Origin: Zygnema cylindricum
Lineage: Eukaryota; Streptophyta; Zygnematophyceae; Zygnematales; Zygnemataceae
Reading direction: 5' to 3'
Length of the DNA stretch: 58,174 bases
Assembly: GCA_037447655.1 (NCBI GenBank)
Contig: JBBHKE010003101.1
Span: 1 to 58,174, forward strand
The notes beneath the pieces were generated by a model that did no database searches, was not told the DNA's origin, and saw nothing but the letters and a program-made list of their open reading frames with translations. Numbering within the stretch: the stretch's first letter is position 1; every line of letters begins with the position of its first letter. The translations under genes were made by a program, and so were the position numbers. Below, piece by piece: positions 22,539 through 32,814 of this stretch.

Positions 22539-22610
22539 AGGTGCACAAAATTTGCAGCTTACTATAAGCCTCTAGGATAATTTGAAATGCCCTTCTATCC
22601 ATTGAAACAA
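22343..22610 (-). repeat. 134-bp tandem duplication of the LTR/PBS/gag junction
   Basis: 22343-22476 and 22477-22610 are near-identical. The unit contains the LTR end, the half-tRNA primer-binding site (GGGCCCATAACT on plus at 22373-22384 and 22507-22518) and the first gag codons, so T2 has two primer sites and two gag starts. Confidence 0.8.
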
Positions 22611-23523
22611 TTGCCTCCCTAGCAGGCAAGGACTTTGACTGCCTTCACCCCTTTGAAGGTTTGACTCTTCTAAGTCCTATGCAAAAGGAATCACTGAAAA
22701 CGCCCAACCAGGCGATTAATTATCAAATGATAAAGATGCCAGTATTTATAGAAGCTCTGAGAGAGAGAGGCGGCTACCTTCAAAAACTCTAAGTCCTAAA
22801 ACCCCTCTCTAAACCCCCTTCGCTGATGTATGGATCGAATCAGAAGACTGTATAGTACTAGAACGTATAGCTGCCGATGTACCTTCTGTACGGCCAATGT
22901 AGGATATGGCCATGGAGGGGACGACTCTCACCTATTAACTTGCCTCGGGGTCTCCTGTAAATCCTGTAAATGAATGACAAGGCGCCACGTGGCACTTGGA
23001 GACAAATTGTCCAAAAAAAGGCAAAACAGCTATTCCGCAATGTTGGCTTGGATAGGAGCCGTTCGATGTTAACCGGCATTAAATGTGCGCCGTTCAAATT
23101 AGTCGACCGTGCGTCAATAGAAATATTCTAACTGTCTCTATGTTACAGTTCTACAAAAATCCGTTAATCGGCTTATTCCGAGAAGACTAGGTTAAGTAAT
23201 TAAAACACCCTATATATCATAACATTGGTACTAGATTATAGGACAATGCTACCAGATATGGCTACTGACTATAGGGACCGAGATCAAATCCTTGGTCCGT
23301 CAACCTTTTTGCTAAGAGCTAGTCAATCTTCTTCAGTTGGCTTGCTTCTCCTAGCTGTTTAGGCTGCCATGGCTTCATCTCTCTCTGACCAGTCATTTGT
23401 GACTACGACAAGTATGATAACTGGAGAGAGAGAGAGAGAGAGAGAGTGGAGCCTGACCATTAAACATATATCCTTTTAGTTTACATCTAGACCTAGAAAA
23501 TACATAAAACTCATTTCCCAACA
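22519..23523 (-). repeat. 5' LTR of T2
   Basis: On the minus strand it starts TGTTGGGAAATGAG at 23523 and ends at 22519 next to the primer-binding site. It is homologous to 13942-14937. It contains a (GA)n microsatellite at about 23422-23448, an antisense tRNA-like block (23232-23297), a CACGTGGC box near 22985 and U3 promoter-like sequence. Confidence 0.8.
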
Positions 23524-23528
23524 AAGCT

Positions 23529-24373
23529 CTCCCCTGCAGCTCCACTTGGAGGAGTTATAAGTAAAACTGAAGAAAATGATACTAAAATTTGGGAATATAA
23601 AAACACTGTAGCAAAACATCTCATACTTAGATATGTGTCTAAGTCCATAGCTTTCACTCTTTTAAGTCTCACCAAGCCTTCAGAAATCTGGGAAACACTA
23701 AGTCGGATTTATAAGAGTGATACTATTCAGAGGCAGCAGTTAGTAAAACAGGAAATAGAGGCCTATGTTTATAAAGGCGGTGGACATGATAGAGTTTTGC
23801 AATAATATTGTTGCGTTATATGTTGAGCTAGCTAGTGCGGGATATGTAGAGTGTGAGGAGAGAAATATTAATACACTACTCATGAAACTCCCAGATGAGT
23901 ACGAAAACATCACTTATCGTATGCAGGCAATAGGTGGCTCCTCATGGACTTGGAGCTTTACCATGGGGATAATTCTTGTGAGGGAAAGCACTTTGGAGCT
24001 TCGTAAAGGAAGTGGCAGGGTGAATGCATTTCTAGCTGGTGGTGATTGGCGGAAGCGTGATTAGAGGAAAGGCGGTGACGAGCGGAAGCGTGATGAGAAG
24101 AAGAAAGACGAAGGTAAACCTTATCGAAATTTTGGTGGAAAGAGAGGGAGAGGAAAAGAAAGGGGAGCTTTGAAAAAAGAGGTTTGCTTTTTTTGTAGGG
24201 AACGAGGTCATTATATGGAGGGATGCCCTTGTTTGGAAGAACTTAAAAGTTGGAATGTGGATGAGGAGGAAGAAAGGGAAGAACAAAAAGAGGATAAAGA
24301 AATCTTAGAGCTTCTCCACATCGGTAGAATGGAGAAGAGAGAAAAGTACACAGAAATTCCACGAAAGCAATAG
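23529..24373 (+). pseudogene. Element C gag, C-terminal part
   Basis: It continues element C gag after the T2 insertion: K-T-E-E-N-D-T-K-I-W-E-Y, then S-E-I-W-E-T-L-S-R-I-Y-K-S and I-E-A-Y-V-Y-K-G-G, a UBN2-type copia capsid domain. A one-base break near 23775 moves to the frame of 23765-24064 (M-K-L-P-D-E-Y-E-N-I). After a stop at 24062 a zinc knuckle appears at about 24180-24225: C-F-F-C-R-E-R-G-H-Y-M-E-G-C, intact CX2CX4HX4C. It then becomes Glu/Lys-rich. Confidence 0.75.
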
Positions 24374-24436
24374 TGTGTTTTTGGAGGTATAAAGGAAGTA
24401 AAGGGAAAGGATGTACTTGAAGGAGTTAGACATGAC

Positions 24437-25057
24437 GTGGATGTCAAGGAGTATAGAAAGTCAGATCTAGAATCTATAAGTGAAAAAGGGAAAAATAAAA
24501 ATAATGAGGATAATTTTATAGATATTTTGGAAACAGAAAAATGGTCAAAAAAGGAGACTTCAGCGGATTCCGAGGCAAGGGGAGAAGTAAATCTAAAGGG
24601 GGTTTTAAAAGATTGGGGAGAAGAGGAATATTTAATGAAAAGTTTAGGGGAGGAGAAATATTTATTGGGAATAAAAATAGAAAGTGATAGCGGAAAAAAT
24701 TCCATGGGAGAGAGTGAGGAAAGTTCTGAAAATGGGGTGAGTATCATGGATAAAAATATGAGTACGGTAGACTTTGATCTTATGAGGAACTTAGTGGGGA
24801 CACTTGTTTTTTGGGAAAATTTTGGGGGTAATCGATTTGACATCATTAATGGGAGTGATGACACTGTAAAATGGTTAGCATCTGGGTGTGTGCACCAGAT
24901 GGACATCAAGACAGCCTTTTTGCATGGAGAATTGGAAGAGGAGATCTTCATGCGACAACCCGAAGGGTTTGTGGAAGAAGGAGAGGAGAGTAAGGTATGC
25001 CGGCTGATTAAATCTCTTTATGGTTTGAAACAGGCGCCTCAACAATGGAATAAGTAG
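24437..25057 (+). pseudogene. Element C rearranged frame: acidic linker, scrambled RT/RNase H pieces, RT core
   Basis: A 206-codon open frame. Its first 140 residues are Glu/Lys/Ser-rich but contain weak echoes of copia blocks in an unusual order: [16 protein letters not shown] resembles the RT end, and [11 protein letters not shown] resembles the start of RNase H. At about residue 153 it joins a normal RT segment ([19 protein letters not shown]) that ends [12 protein letters not shown] and stop. Protease, integrase and the RT start are missing. I read it as an internal deletion/rearrangement that stayed open by chance or recent origin. Confidence 0.6.
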
Positions 25058-26151
25058 CTTGATGAGTTTTTTACCGGCCTGGGATATATCCGGATCAGCT
25101 CAGATCACTCAATCTTTGTTTTCGAAAATGAGGAAGGTTTTATATTTATTGCAATTTATGTTAATGATTTGCTTCTCTTAAGTAAATCAATGGAAAAATT
25201 AATAAACTGAAAAACGATCTTAAGGGGAGATTTGAAATGAAGGATATGGGGGAAGCAAAATATATTTTGGGAATTCAAGTAGAGAGAGACCGAAAAAGAA
25301 AAAATGTAAGATTGACTCAAAAAGAAGCAATAGGGAACATGCTTGAAAAAATTCAAATGGATAAAACAAATAGTTGTACAACTCCAATGGAGTTGAAGAA
25401 GGGAAGTGAGGGGAGTGACGAAGAAGGAGTCATAGTCTTAGACGAGGAATTATCTCCTAAAGAACAGAAGTTCATGCAGACTATTCCTTACAGGCAAGTA
25501 GTGGGAAGTCTAATCTATTTGATGAATTCTACCCGGCCGCATTTAGCTGCAGCTGTAGGAGTGCTGAGTAGAAGTCTAAATGCTCCCACTAAGAGGGATT
25601 GGGAGGTTGCTAAGGGAGTCCTTAGATATTTGATAGGAACTAGGGATCTATGGTTGCATTTGGGTGTGGAGAATACTGACATCACTACTTGTAGTGATGC
25701 CAGTTATGGTGATGCTCCGATGAGGAGATGCACTTCTAGATATGTATTATATGTGGGTGATGGGGCTTGCTGTTGGAGTAGCAAACATCAAAAAGTTATT
25801 GCTCAGTCCACCATGGAGGCTGAGTATATGGCCTCTTGCTCTGCTGTAAAAGAATTGATGTGGGTCAAGTCTTTGCTTGGTGAGCTTGGTCACCTTAAGA
25901 GTGGTGTTCAGAAAATATTTTGTGATAATCAGGCAGCAAACGCTATTTTTGCCAATCCTAAACATCATTTTAAAGCCAAACACATGGACATCAGACTCAA
26001 CTTTGTTAGAGAGAAAGTAATAAACAAAATAATCAGTTTAGAGTACCGACCAGATAGTGAGATGGTAGCAGATATGATGACCAAACCTGTGCCTTCCACT
26101 AAGCTAATTTTCTGCAGGGAGAAGTGTGGTCTGAAATTAAAGATTGACTAG
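25058..26151 (+). pseudogene. Element C RT end and RNase H (304-codon frame)
   Basis: 25058-25205 encodes the RT palm with the catalytic motif mutated to Y-V-N-D-L-L, Asn for the first Asp. One base is missing near 25200. From 25237 a 304-codon frame runs unbroken: M-K-D-M-G-E-A-K-Y-I-L-G-I, Y-R-Q-V-V-G-S-L-I-Y, then RNase H with D-A-S-Y-G-D, E-A-E-Y-M, C-D-N-Q-A and the C-terminal F-C-R-E-K-C-G-L-K. The first part is the RT connection and the rest is RNase H with its acidic residues present. The polypurine tract AAGGGGAG follows at 26157-26164. Confidence 0.85.
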
Positions 26152-26164
26152 AAAATAAGGGGAG

Positions 26165-27217
26165 TGTAGAAATTAATGGTCCGTTTTTAGAGTATTTTCT
26201 AGGTCTAAATAGAAATATAGAAAGATCGAGGCAATCTACCTCTAACTTCTCTCTCCAACTCTCAAACTTGTCGCAGTCACTGAGAAATTGGAGAGGGAGG
26301 TAGAGCCATGGCTACCTAGGCTAACCAAAATATACGGGATTATATATTAGTTAGGGGTTTTATTGCTAAAAAGAAAGTGCCGGCTACACGATTTGATCCT
26401 TGTACCTACCGGCCGGCAGGCAGCCAGTTAACGGTAGCCTTAGCCGTTAAGTCTTCATCAAATGTTACGTAATATAGGGTATGATATTTAATTAAATGTT
26501 ATTGAGTAGGAAAATTCATTTAACTATAACTGATTACGAGAGACATAGATCCATAATTGTAAAAGTACGGATAGCGGTACGGATAAGAAACCAATATCGC
26601 GCATTTGTTTCTTTATAGAAAAGAATATCGCACATGTATTTATTACGGCTACAATTAAATATGAATTAAATCGGACGGCCGGAATTAACGCCGAGATCGC
26701 GGAAGAGGATTTCGGTGGTTTATGGACATCGCCACATCGGATGACACGTGGCGGAATAACATTGGATCGCGGCATCTCCGAGGATTACCGGAACGAATCC
26801 AGACATACCACGTGTCAACATTTAGGCCATGTCGTACGATGTTCGTACAGAAAGTACACCGGCAGCTGTATTTTTGTGTACGGAGTAGCATTCTGATTGG
26901 CTCCGTACATCAGTATATAGAGTCTGTGAGAAAGATAAGACTTAGAAAAATTAGGAGATAGGACCCTCTCTCCCAGAGAGCTTCTGTACAAAAGGTCAAC
27001 TTTGACCCTCCATAACTTACTGCTTAGGGGAGCAAATTCAGAGATTCTTTTTGCTATCGACTGAACGGAGTCTTGCCTTCACAAGGGTGAAGTTGGTCAG
27101 AGTTATTGTCTGCCAGGGTTGTAGTTGTTTTTGCTAAAACAGAAAGGGGTCAGTGTTATCCTCGAGGCTTCGTGGAAGTTGTCCACTCTGAGGACTTATG
27201 GAGGTCTCAGAGTTTCA
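26165..27217 (+). repeat. LTR (3' LTR of C, 5' LTR of the deletion derivative)
   Basis: 1053 bp, TGTAGAAATT to GAGTTTCA, equal in length to the LTR at 27617-28669. It contains the antisense tRNA-like block (about 26388-26456), ACACGTGGCGG near 26743, five GTAC motifs between 26834 and 26907, a TATATAG box after them and the gag ATG at 27198. Confidence 0.85.
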
Positions 27218-27601
27218 GGCTTGCTGTTGGAGTAGCAAACAACAAAAAGTTATTGCTCGGTTCACCATGGAGGCTAGGTATATGGCCTCTTTCTCTGCTG
27301 TAAAAGAATTGATGTGGGTCAAGTCTTTGCTTGGTGAGCTTGGTCACCTTAAGAGTGGTGTGCAGAATTTTTTTTGTGATAATAAGACAGTAATCGCTAT
27401 TTCTGCCAATCCTTAACATCATTTTAAAGCCAAACATATGGACATCAGACTCAGCTTTGTTACAGAGAAAGTAGAAAACAAAATAATCAGTTTAGAGTAC
27501 ACCAAACAGTAAGATGGTAGCAAATATGATGACCAAACCTGTGCCTTCCCCTAAGCTAATTTTCTGCAGGGAAAAGTGTGGTCTGAAATTAAAGATTGAC
27601 T
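27198..27601 (+). pseudogene. gag-start/RNase H fusion frame
   Basis: ATG 27198 (inside the LTR) encodes M-E-V-S-E-F-Q and runs in frame into A-C-C-W-S-S-K-Q-Q-K-V-I-A, the RNase H region. The frame is open for 72 codons to a stop at 27414-27416, then continues with breaks to the terminal K-V-W-S-E-I-K-D. The fusion shows that the LTR-borne ATG can create new chimeric frames after deletion. The RNase H catalytic start (DASYGD) is missing. Confidence 0.7.
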
Positions 27602-27616
27602 AGAAAATAAGGGGAG

Positions 27617-28669
27617 TGTAGAAATTAATGGTCTTTTAAAGTTTTTCTAGGTCTGAATAGAAATAAGAAAGAAGCCGAGGCAGTCTACCTCTAACTTCTC
27701 TCTCCAACTCTCAAACTTGTCGCAGTCACTGAGAAATTGGAGAGGGAGCTAGAGCCATGGCTACCTAGGCTATCCAGAGGTTTACGGGAAAATATATTTT
27801 AGTTATGGGTTTAATTTACTAAAAGATATGTGCCGCCCACAGGATTTGATCGTGGAACCTACCGGCCGGCAGACAGCCGATAGCCGGTAGCATTATCCGT
27901 TAAGTCTAGAAGAAGTGTTACGTATCATGGGCTTGATAATTATTTAAACATGAATACGTAGGATAAATCATTTAACTGTAATCGTATACGGGATACATAG
28001 ATCCGGTAATGCATAAGTACAGATTACGGTACGGGCAAGAAATCAATACCGCGCATTTATTTCTTTAGTGAAACGAATACCGCGCATGTATTTATTACGG
28101 CTACGATTAAAATCGAATTTAATCGGACGGCAGGAATTAGCGCCGAGATCGCGTAAGAACATTTCGGCGGTTTGTGGCCATCGCCACATCGGATGGCACG
28201 TGGCGAAATTACATTGGATCGTGGTATCTCGGAAGATTATGACACCGAATCCGGATATGACATGTGTCGACATTTAGGCCATGTCGTACAATGTTCGTAC
28301 ATAAAGTACACCGGCAGAAATACTTTTGCGTACGGAACTGTAATCTGATTGGTTGCGTACATCACTAGATAGAGTTTGTGAGAGAGATAGGACTTAGAAA
28401 AATTAGGAGATAGGACCCTCTCTCCCAGAGAGCTTCTTTACAAAAGGTCAACTTTGACCCTCCATAACTCACTGCTCAGGGGAGCAAATTCAGAGATTCT
28501 TTTTGCTATCGACTTAGGGGAGTCTTGCCTTCACAGGGGTGTAGGTGATCACAGTTTTTGTGTGCCAGGGTGGAAGTTATTTTTGCTGAAACACAAAGGG
28601 GTGTGAGTTATCCTAGAGGCTTCTTGGAAGCTGTCCACTCTGAGGACTTATGGAGGTCTCAGAGTTACA
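27617..28669 (+). repeat. LTR (3' LTR of the deletion derivative)
   Basis: It starts TGTAGAAATTAATGG after a GGGGAG tract and ends GAGTTACA. It contains an antisense tRNA-like block (27836-27903) and GTAC motifs at 28284-28360. It is followed by CTAATTCGCAGC, the interior of another LTR subtype, showing it was inserted there. Confidence 0.8.
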
Positions 28670-28964
28670 CTAATTCGCAGCAGACTAACGAAAACGCGCA
28701 TTTATCAATTCATGCAAGGGAAAGAATCGAAGCCCTATAAATACAACTGATCGGACGGCCACCATTACAGCTGCCACCCGCAATAAGTTTTCGACGGCAT
28801 TTGGGGATAGCGTCACGCGGTGCCACGTGGCGCCACATTATTTGACACCGGAGAAGATGGGAGGAGGAACCATGGCTCCCGATTTGGCAGATGTCACCTT
28901 GTAGACCATGTCGTACAATGGCCGTACAATAAGTACATCGCCCATCGTACCTTCTTGTACTATA
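28475..28964 (+). repeat. 490-bp block duplicated without visible difference at 30338
   Basis: 28475-28964 and 30338-30827 are the same sequence by eye (offset 1863). The block spans the junction between the LTR ending at 28669 and the flanking LTR interior, so the second copy cannot be an independent insertion. Sequence beyond the block remains homologous but differs by many substitutions. Confidence 0.85.
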
Positions 28965-29437
28965 CTGTGTTCCTATTGGAATAGGGTTAAGTAGTAGGTA
29001 GTCGTGAGTAGGCAGACCAAGACTTAGTGATATTTAAGTACCTCTCTGTAAGAGAGCTTGTAACTATAAAGGCCATCTTTGACCATCCATATCTTAATGC
29101 TCAAAGGAGCAAATTCAATGATTGTTTTTGCTGCGGACTCAAAAGAGTTTAAGCTACACACTGGTGTAGCCGGTCAAAGTTTTTGCCTTCCTGGGTGGCT
29201 GCATTTCGAAGGGAAAGTCAAAGTGGGGAATGTTATCCAAAACTCATATTCTATCTTTGCATTTTGTGGGGGAACTGAGCACACAGAAAGTCTTCTTTCA
29301 CAAAGGTGAAACTGTAGTGGGGTTCTGATTGTCAAGGGGTCGATAATTTGGGTTTATATAAACTTGGAGTCGACACTATCTAGATTAGCTTCTTTGGATC
29401 TACGAATTCAGTGTGGCAATTTCGCCCATAGAATTAT
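28670..29437 (+). repeat. LTR fragment, subtype D, copy 1
   Basis: It continues from CTAATTCGCAGC (like 12340 in the C 5' LTR) through a GGTGCCACGTGGCGCC near-palindrome (28818) and five GTAC motifs within 48 bp (28913-28960). It reaches a degenerate gag start (CCCATAGAATTATTG) at about 29430. The 5' end is missing because other LTR sequence joins it. Confidence 0.65.
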
Positions 29438-30337
29438 TGAAAAGTAAGCTTTAGTAAGTCTTAGAAATTTGAGTCTATGACTTGGAATATATTTGGAATA
29501 CCAACTATTCAATATTGACCGAATTTAGTGTGGTTTTTTTGTAGTATCTTCACGAATAGTTATCTTTCAGTAAATTAGTGTGTAGGGCCGCTTCTCATGC
29601 CTCATCTCGTCGACTATTTTAGTTGTTTATATTTAGGTGTTAGGACGGGCGGCCGCCACACTAATTTATATTTGGGTGTCATTTGGGTTTCGCATGACCG
29701 TACATACCCACATTTCGCGTTCGCGTCAACCGTACAATTTTTACTTCGCCGTACGCGTCGATCGTACGTATTCGTTTTTTGTCGTAATATGCGCCAACGA
29801 CAACTTGTACCGTACTTAATTATATTTTCCGGATTTTTCGCCGACGACACATTTCCAAGTTTACGTCGGTACAAATAAACTTACCGTACCATAGATATCT
29901 TCCGCGATTTTCGCCGACGGTGGATTCGATTATTTTACGTCGACCGTACGACTTACACTACCGGAATTCCCGCGACTACAAATTGGACCGTACCTTCGGT
30001 CCTACCGTACCTAACTTCATTTCCCGAAATCCCGGCCGACGGTAATTTTTAAACGTTTCGCGTGAAGTAGCATCCCGCCCGTCGACGCTGATTATGTAAT
30101 TTTCGTAACTTCGCATCTGGACCGTCGACACAAATGACAGACGAATCGGCTGAGTTCTGACGAAGCGACGTCATTGGACTATTTTAAGTCGTGAACCATT
30201 TGGAGGTTCATGCATTCACATGTAGATAGTAAGGGTTTTAATCCGTAGGTTTTAGATTCTGTAACGTAGGGCATAGGATTCCGGCCTCCTATTGGCTCAA
30301 TCCAAACTAGACGAAAATACTTACATAGCACGCTGTA
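29438..30337. other. Unassigned CpG- and GTAC-rich block
   Basis: The block matches nothing else in the window that I could find. Between 29700 and 30010 there are eleven GTAC tetramers, most of them as ACCGTAC in the same orientation. Open frames of 86-93 codons exist on both strands but overlap each other and look like by-products of the composition. It could be the interior of an unknown element or a diverged LTR. Confidence 0.4.
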
Positions 30338-31303
30338 CTCAGGGGAGCAAATTCAGAGATTCTTTTTGCTATCGACTTAGGGGAGTCTTGCCTTCACAGG
30401 GGTGTAGGTGATCACAGTTTTTGTGTGCCAGGGTGGAAGTTATTTTTGCTGAAACACAAAGGGGTGTGAGTTATCCTAGAGGCTTCTTGGAAGCTGTCCA
30501 CTCTGAGGACTTATGGAGGTCTCAGAGTTACACTAATTCGCAGCAGACTAACGAAAACGCGCATTTATCAATTCATGCAAGGGAAAGAATCGAAGCCCTA
30601 TAAATACAACTGATCGGACGGCCACCATTACAGCTGCCACCCGCAATAAGTTTTCGACGGCATTTGGGGATAGCGTCACGCGGTGCCACGTGGCGCCACA
30701 TTATTTGACACCGGAGAAGATGGGAGGAGGAACCATGGCTCCCGATTTGGCAGATGTCACCTTGTAGACCATGTCGTACAATGGCCGTACAATAAGTACA
30801 TCGCCCATCGTACCTTCTTGTACTATATAGTGTTCTTATTAGACTAGGGTTTAGCAGTAGGTAGTCATGAGTAGGCAGACTAAGACTTAGTGATATTTGG
30901 GTACCTCTCTCTAAGAGAGCTTCTAACTATAAAGGTCATCTTTGACCAGCCATAACTTAATGCTCGCGTGAGCAAATTCAGTGATTCTTTTTGTTGCGGA
31001 CTCAGGGGAGTCTAAGCTACACAAGGGCGTAGTCGGTCAGAGGTTTTTGCGTGTCATGGTGGCACTTATTCAGTGGGAAAGTCAAAGTGGGGAATATTGT
31101 GCAAAACACATATTCAAGCTTTGCATTTTGTGGTGGAACTAAGCACACACAAGGTCTTATCTTCACAGGGGTGAAGTTGTATTGGGGTTTTGATTATCAA
31201 GGGATCATTCATTTGGGTTTATATCAACTTGGAGTCGGCACTATCTAGATTAGCTTCTTTTGGATCTGCCAATTCTGTGGGCAATGGAGACCATAGAATT
31301 TCA
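30338..31303 (+). repeat. LTR fragment, subtype D, copy 2, with transplanted junction
   Basis: 30338-30532 is the last 195 bp of the LTR seen at 27617-28669. From 30533 on it is the D-type LTR, ending with ATGGAGACCATAGAATTTCA at 31284-31303, an intact LTR-borne gag start (M-E-T-I-E-F). What follows (31304-31797) is non-coding and A/T-rich, with no primer-binding site seen. Confidence 0.65.
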
Positions 31304-31797
31304 ATCTTAATTGTACTAAGTACTCAAAAGATGCAGAAAACATCTAAAACGTATCTACAGGGTTCACCTAAATATCTACTGACAAAAATCTAAGTACGGG
31401 AGGAAAGTGTTGTAGTGAAAATAGATATTGTGCTCTCCCTTAATTTTTTCAAGGTGCTCAAGGTTTGTATTAGCTTTTCTTATGACAACTTTTGGTGAAA
31501 ACCTTGAAAATACATTTTTTTTAATACAAAACTACAAGCCATTTTTGCATTTCATTTAGTCCTGTGTCATTGTTGCAAAAAGATGGAGGCATAAAAAATA
31601 CACCACGGGTCTCTAACTAATTTGTGAATAACACTAAATTGGTGCCAGTTCTTCTTCAGCTTGAAAGTAGAAGAGTTACTAAAACCAAAAGTTGTCCACG
31701 TCTCTTACCAGCTAAAGTAGAACCAAAAACAAAAAAATAAAACGTAATCTTATACATTTTTTGTCTTACATTTTTTGAAAGTGATTTATGGTAACGA

Positions 31798-32810
31798 TGT
31801 TGAAATTAATAGATTTCTAGAGTATTTTCTAGGTATAAATAATGTTCGTATAAAAGGAAAAGAAAAGTACGGACATCATGCCTCCACCTCCTCTCACTAG
31901 CCCCCATACTTGTTGTAGTCATTGAAGGATAGAGAGGGAGGTTAAACCATGACTGCCTTAGTTTAACATTCAGTTATTTTTAGTTTAGTAAAAAGAGACT
32001 TGACGGACCTAGAACTTGATTCCGGTACCTGACGGGAACTGTCAGCTTTATCCTATTAGACTAGGACCAATGCTAAATGCTATAGGGTATGATAGATATA
32101 TATTTATTTAGGAGTGAACGAATTCATTTAACTGAAAGTGTATACGGCATGCATAGATACAGTTTTGTAAAAGTACAAACTACGATACTATTTTGAAACG
32201 GATACCACGCATTTTGTTTCAACAGCGAAACGAATATCACACAAGTATTTATAACGGCTGAGATTGCGTTTTTGTTCATATCTGACAGCGCACATCATCG
32301 TCGGGATCCCAGAATGGACACTTTGGCGTTTTGTGACGTGGAATGACTTAGCGCCACATGGAGAGATAACATTCGGTCGCGGGAATTCTGAGGAACCTAC
32401 GGAAGAGTGGAAAGTGGATACGCGTCCGCTTAATAGTCTTGTCGTACATATGCAGTACAAAAGGTAAACCCACAATAGTACTTTTTGGTACGGTACAGTA
32501 TTCTGATTGGTCCGTACTTCAGTAGATAGGAGTTATTAGAGGGAATCAGGACTTAGTAAATTTTGGTAGGCAGTCACCTCTCTCTTTGAGAGTTTGTACC
32601 AATTGGCATTTTTTACTGCCTCATAACTTATTGACTGGACTTATCGACTGGTTGGGCGTTTTCAGAGATTCTTTTTCCTACGGACTCGTCGGAGTCCAAA
32701 CAGCACAGGGGTGCAGTCACATTGTCTGCTTATCTGCTTGGGTAGCAGTGGTTGCCATTGAAAGTGGGTTATCTAATAACTATCTAGAAGCTTCCTATAT
32801 TTTGTAGTCC
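31798..32810 (+). repeat. LTR, 3' end truncated
   Basis: It starts TGTTGAAATTAATAGATTTC with the family motif GTATTTTCTAGGT and carries the antisense tRNA-like block (32010-32070) and GTAC motifs from 32444 to 32515. It loses homology near 32800, before the gag start, where the minus-strand RNase H of element E begins. Confidence 0.65.
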
Positions 32811-32814
32811 AATG

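Larger units (their letters stand above)
13942..23523 (-). mobile_element. Copia element T2 (minus strand), 9.6 kb, with duplicated pol
   Basis: The minus-strand element is bounded by LTRs at 22519-23523 (5') and 13942-14937 (3'). AAGCT occurs on both outer sides (13937-13941 and 23524-23528), a clean 5-bp target duplication. It sits inside gag of element C. From 5' to 3' it holds gag, a zinc knuckle, a protease remnant, integrase, RT and RNase H, then a second partial integrase-RT-RNase H set, and a polypurine AAGGGAG next to the 3' LTR. The two LTRs differ by roughly a tenth by eye, so it is old. The extra length comes from the pol duplication plus a solo LTR. Confidence 0.85.
26165..28669 (+). 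mobile_element. Deletion-derivative copia element (LTR, 399-bp interior, LTR)
   Basis: Two 1053-bp LTRs enclose only 399 bp. The interior keeps two bases of the primer-binding site and then the RNase H C-terminus and polypurine tract; gag, protease, integrase and RT are gone. The left LTR is also the 3' LTR of element C, so the arrangement is LTR-shared, as produced by unequal recombination between LTRs. Confidence 0.75.

Noticed and set aside
24211-24951. 246-codon minus-strand frame rich in Ser/Phe/Pro
   Set aside because: It is the antisense of the Glu/Lys-rich gag-pol frame on the plus strand; such composition leaves the opposite strand open by chance.
28558-28740. 60-codon frame, identical at 30421-30603
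   Set aside because: It spans an LTR end and the neighbouring LTR interior. The two copies are the same 490-bp duplication, and the LTR gag ATG reads in another frame.
29597-29878. 93-codon plus and 86-codon minus frames in the ACCGTAC-rich block
   Set aside because: They overlap on opposite strands, have no domain and follow from the CG-rich, stop-poor composition.
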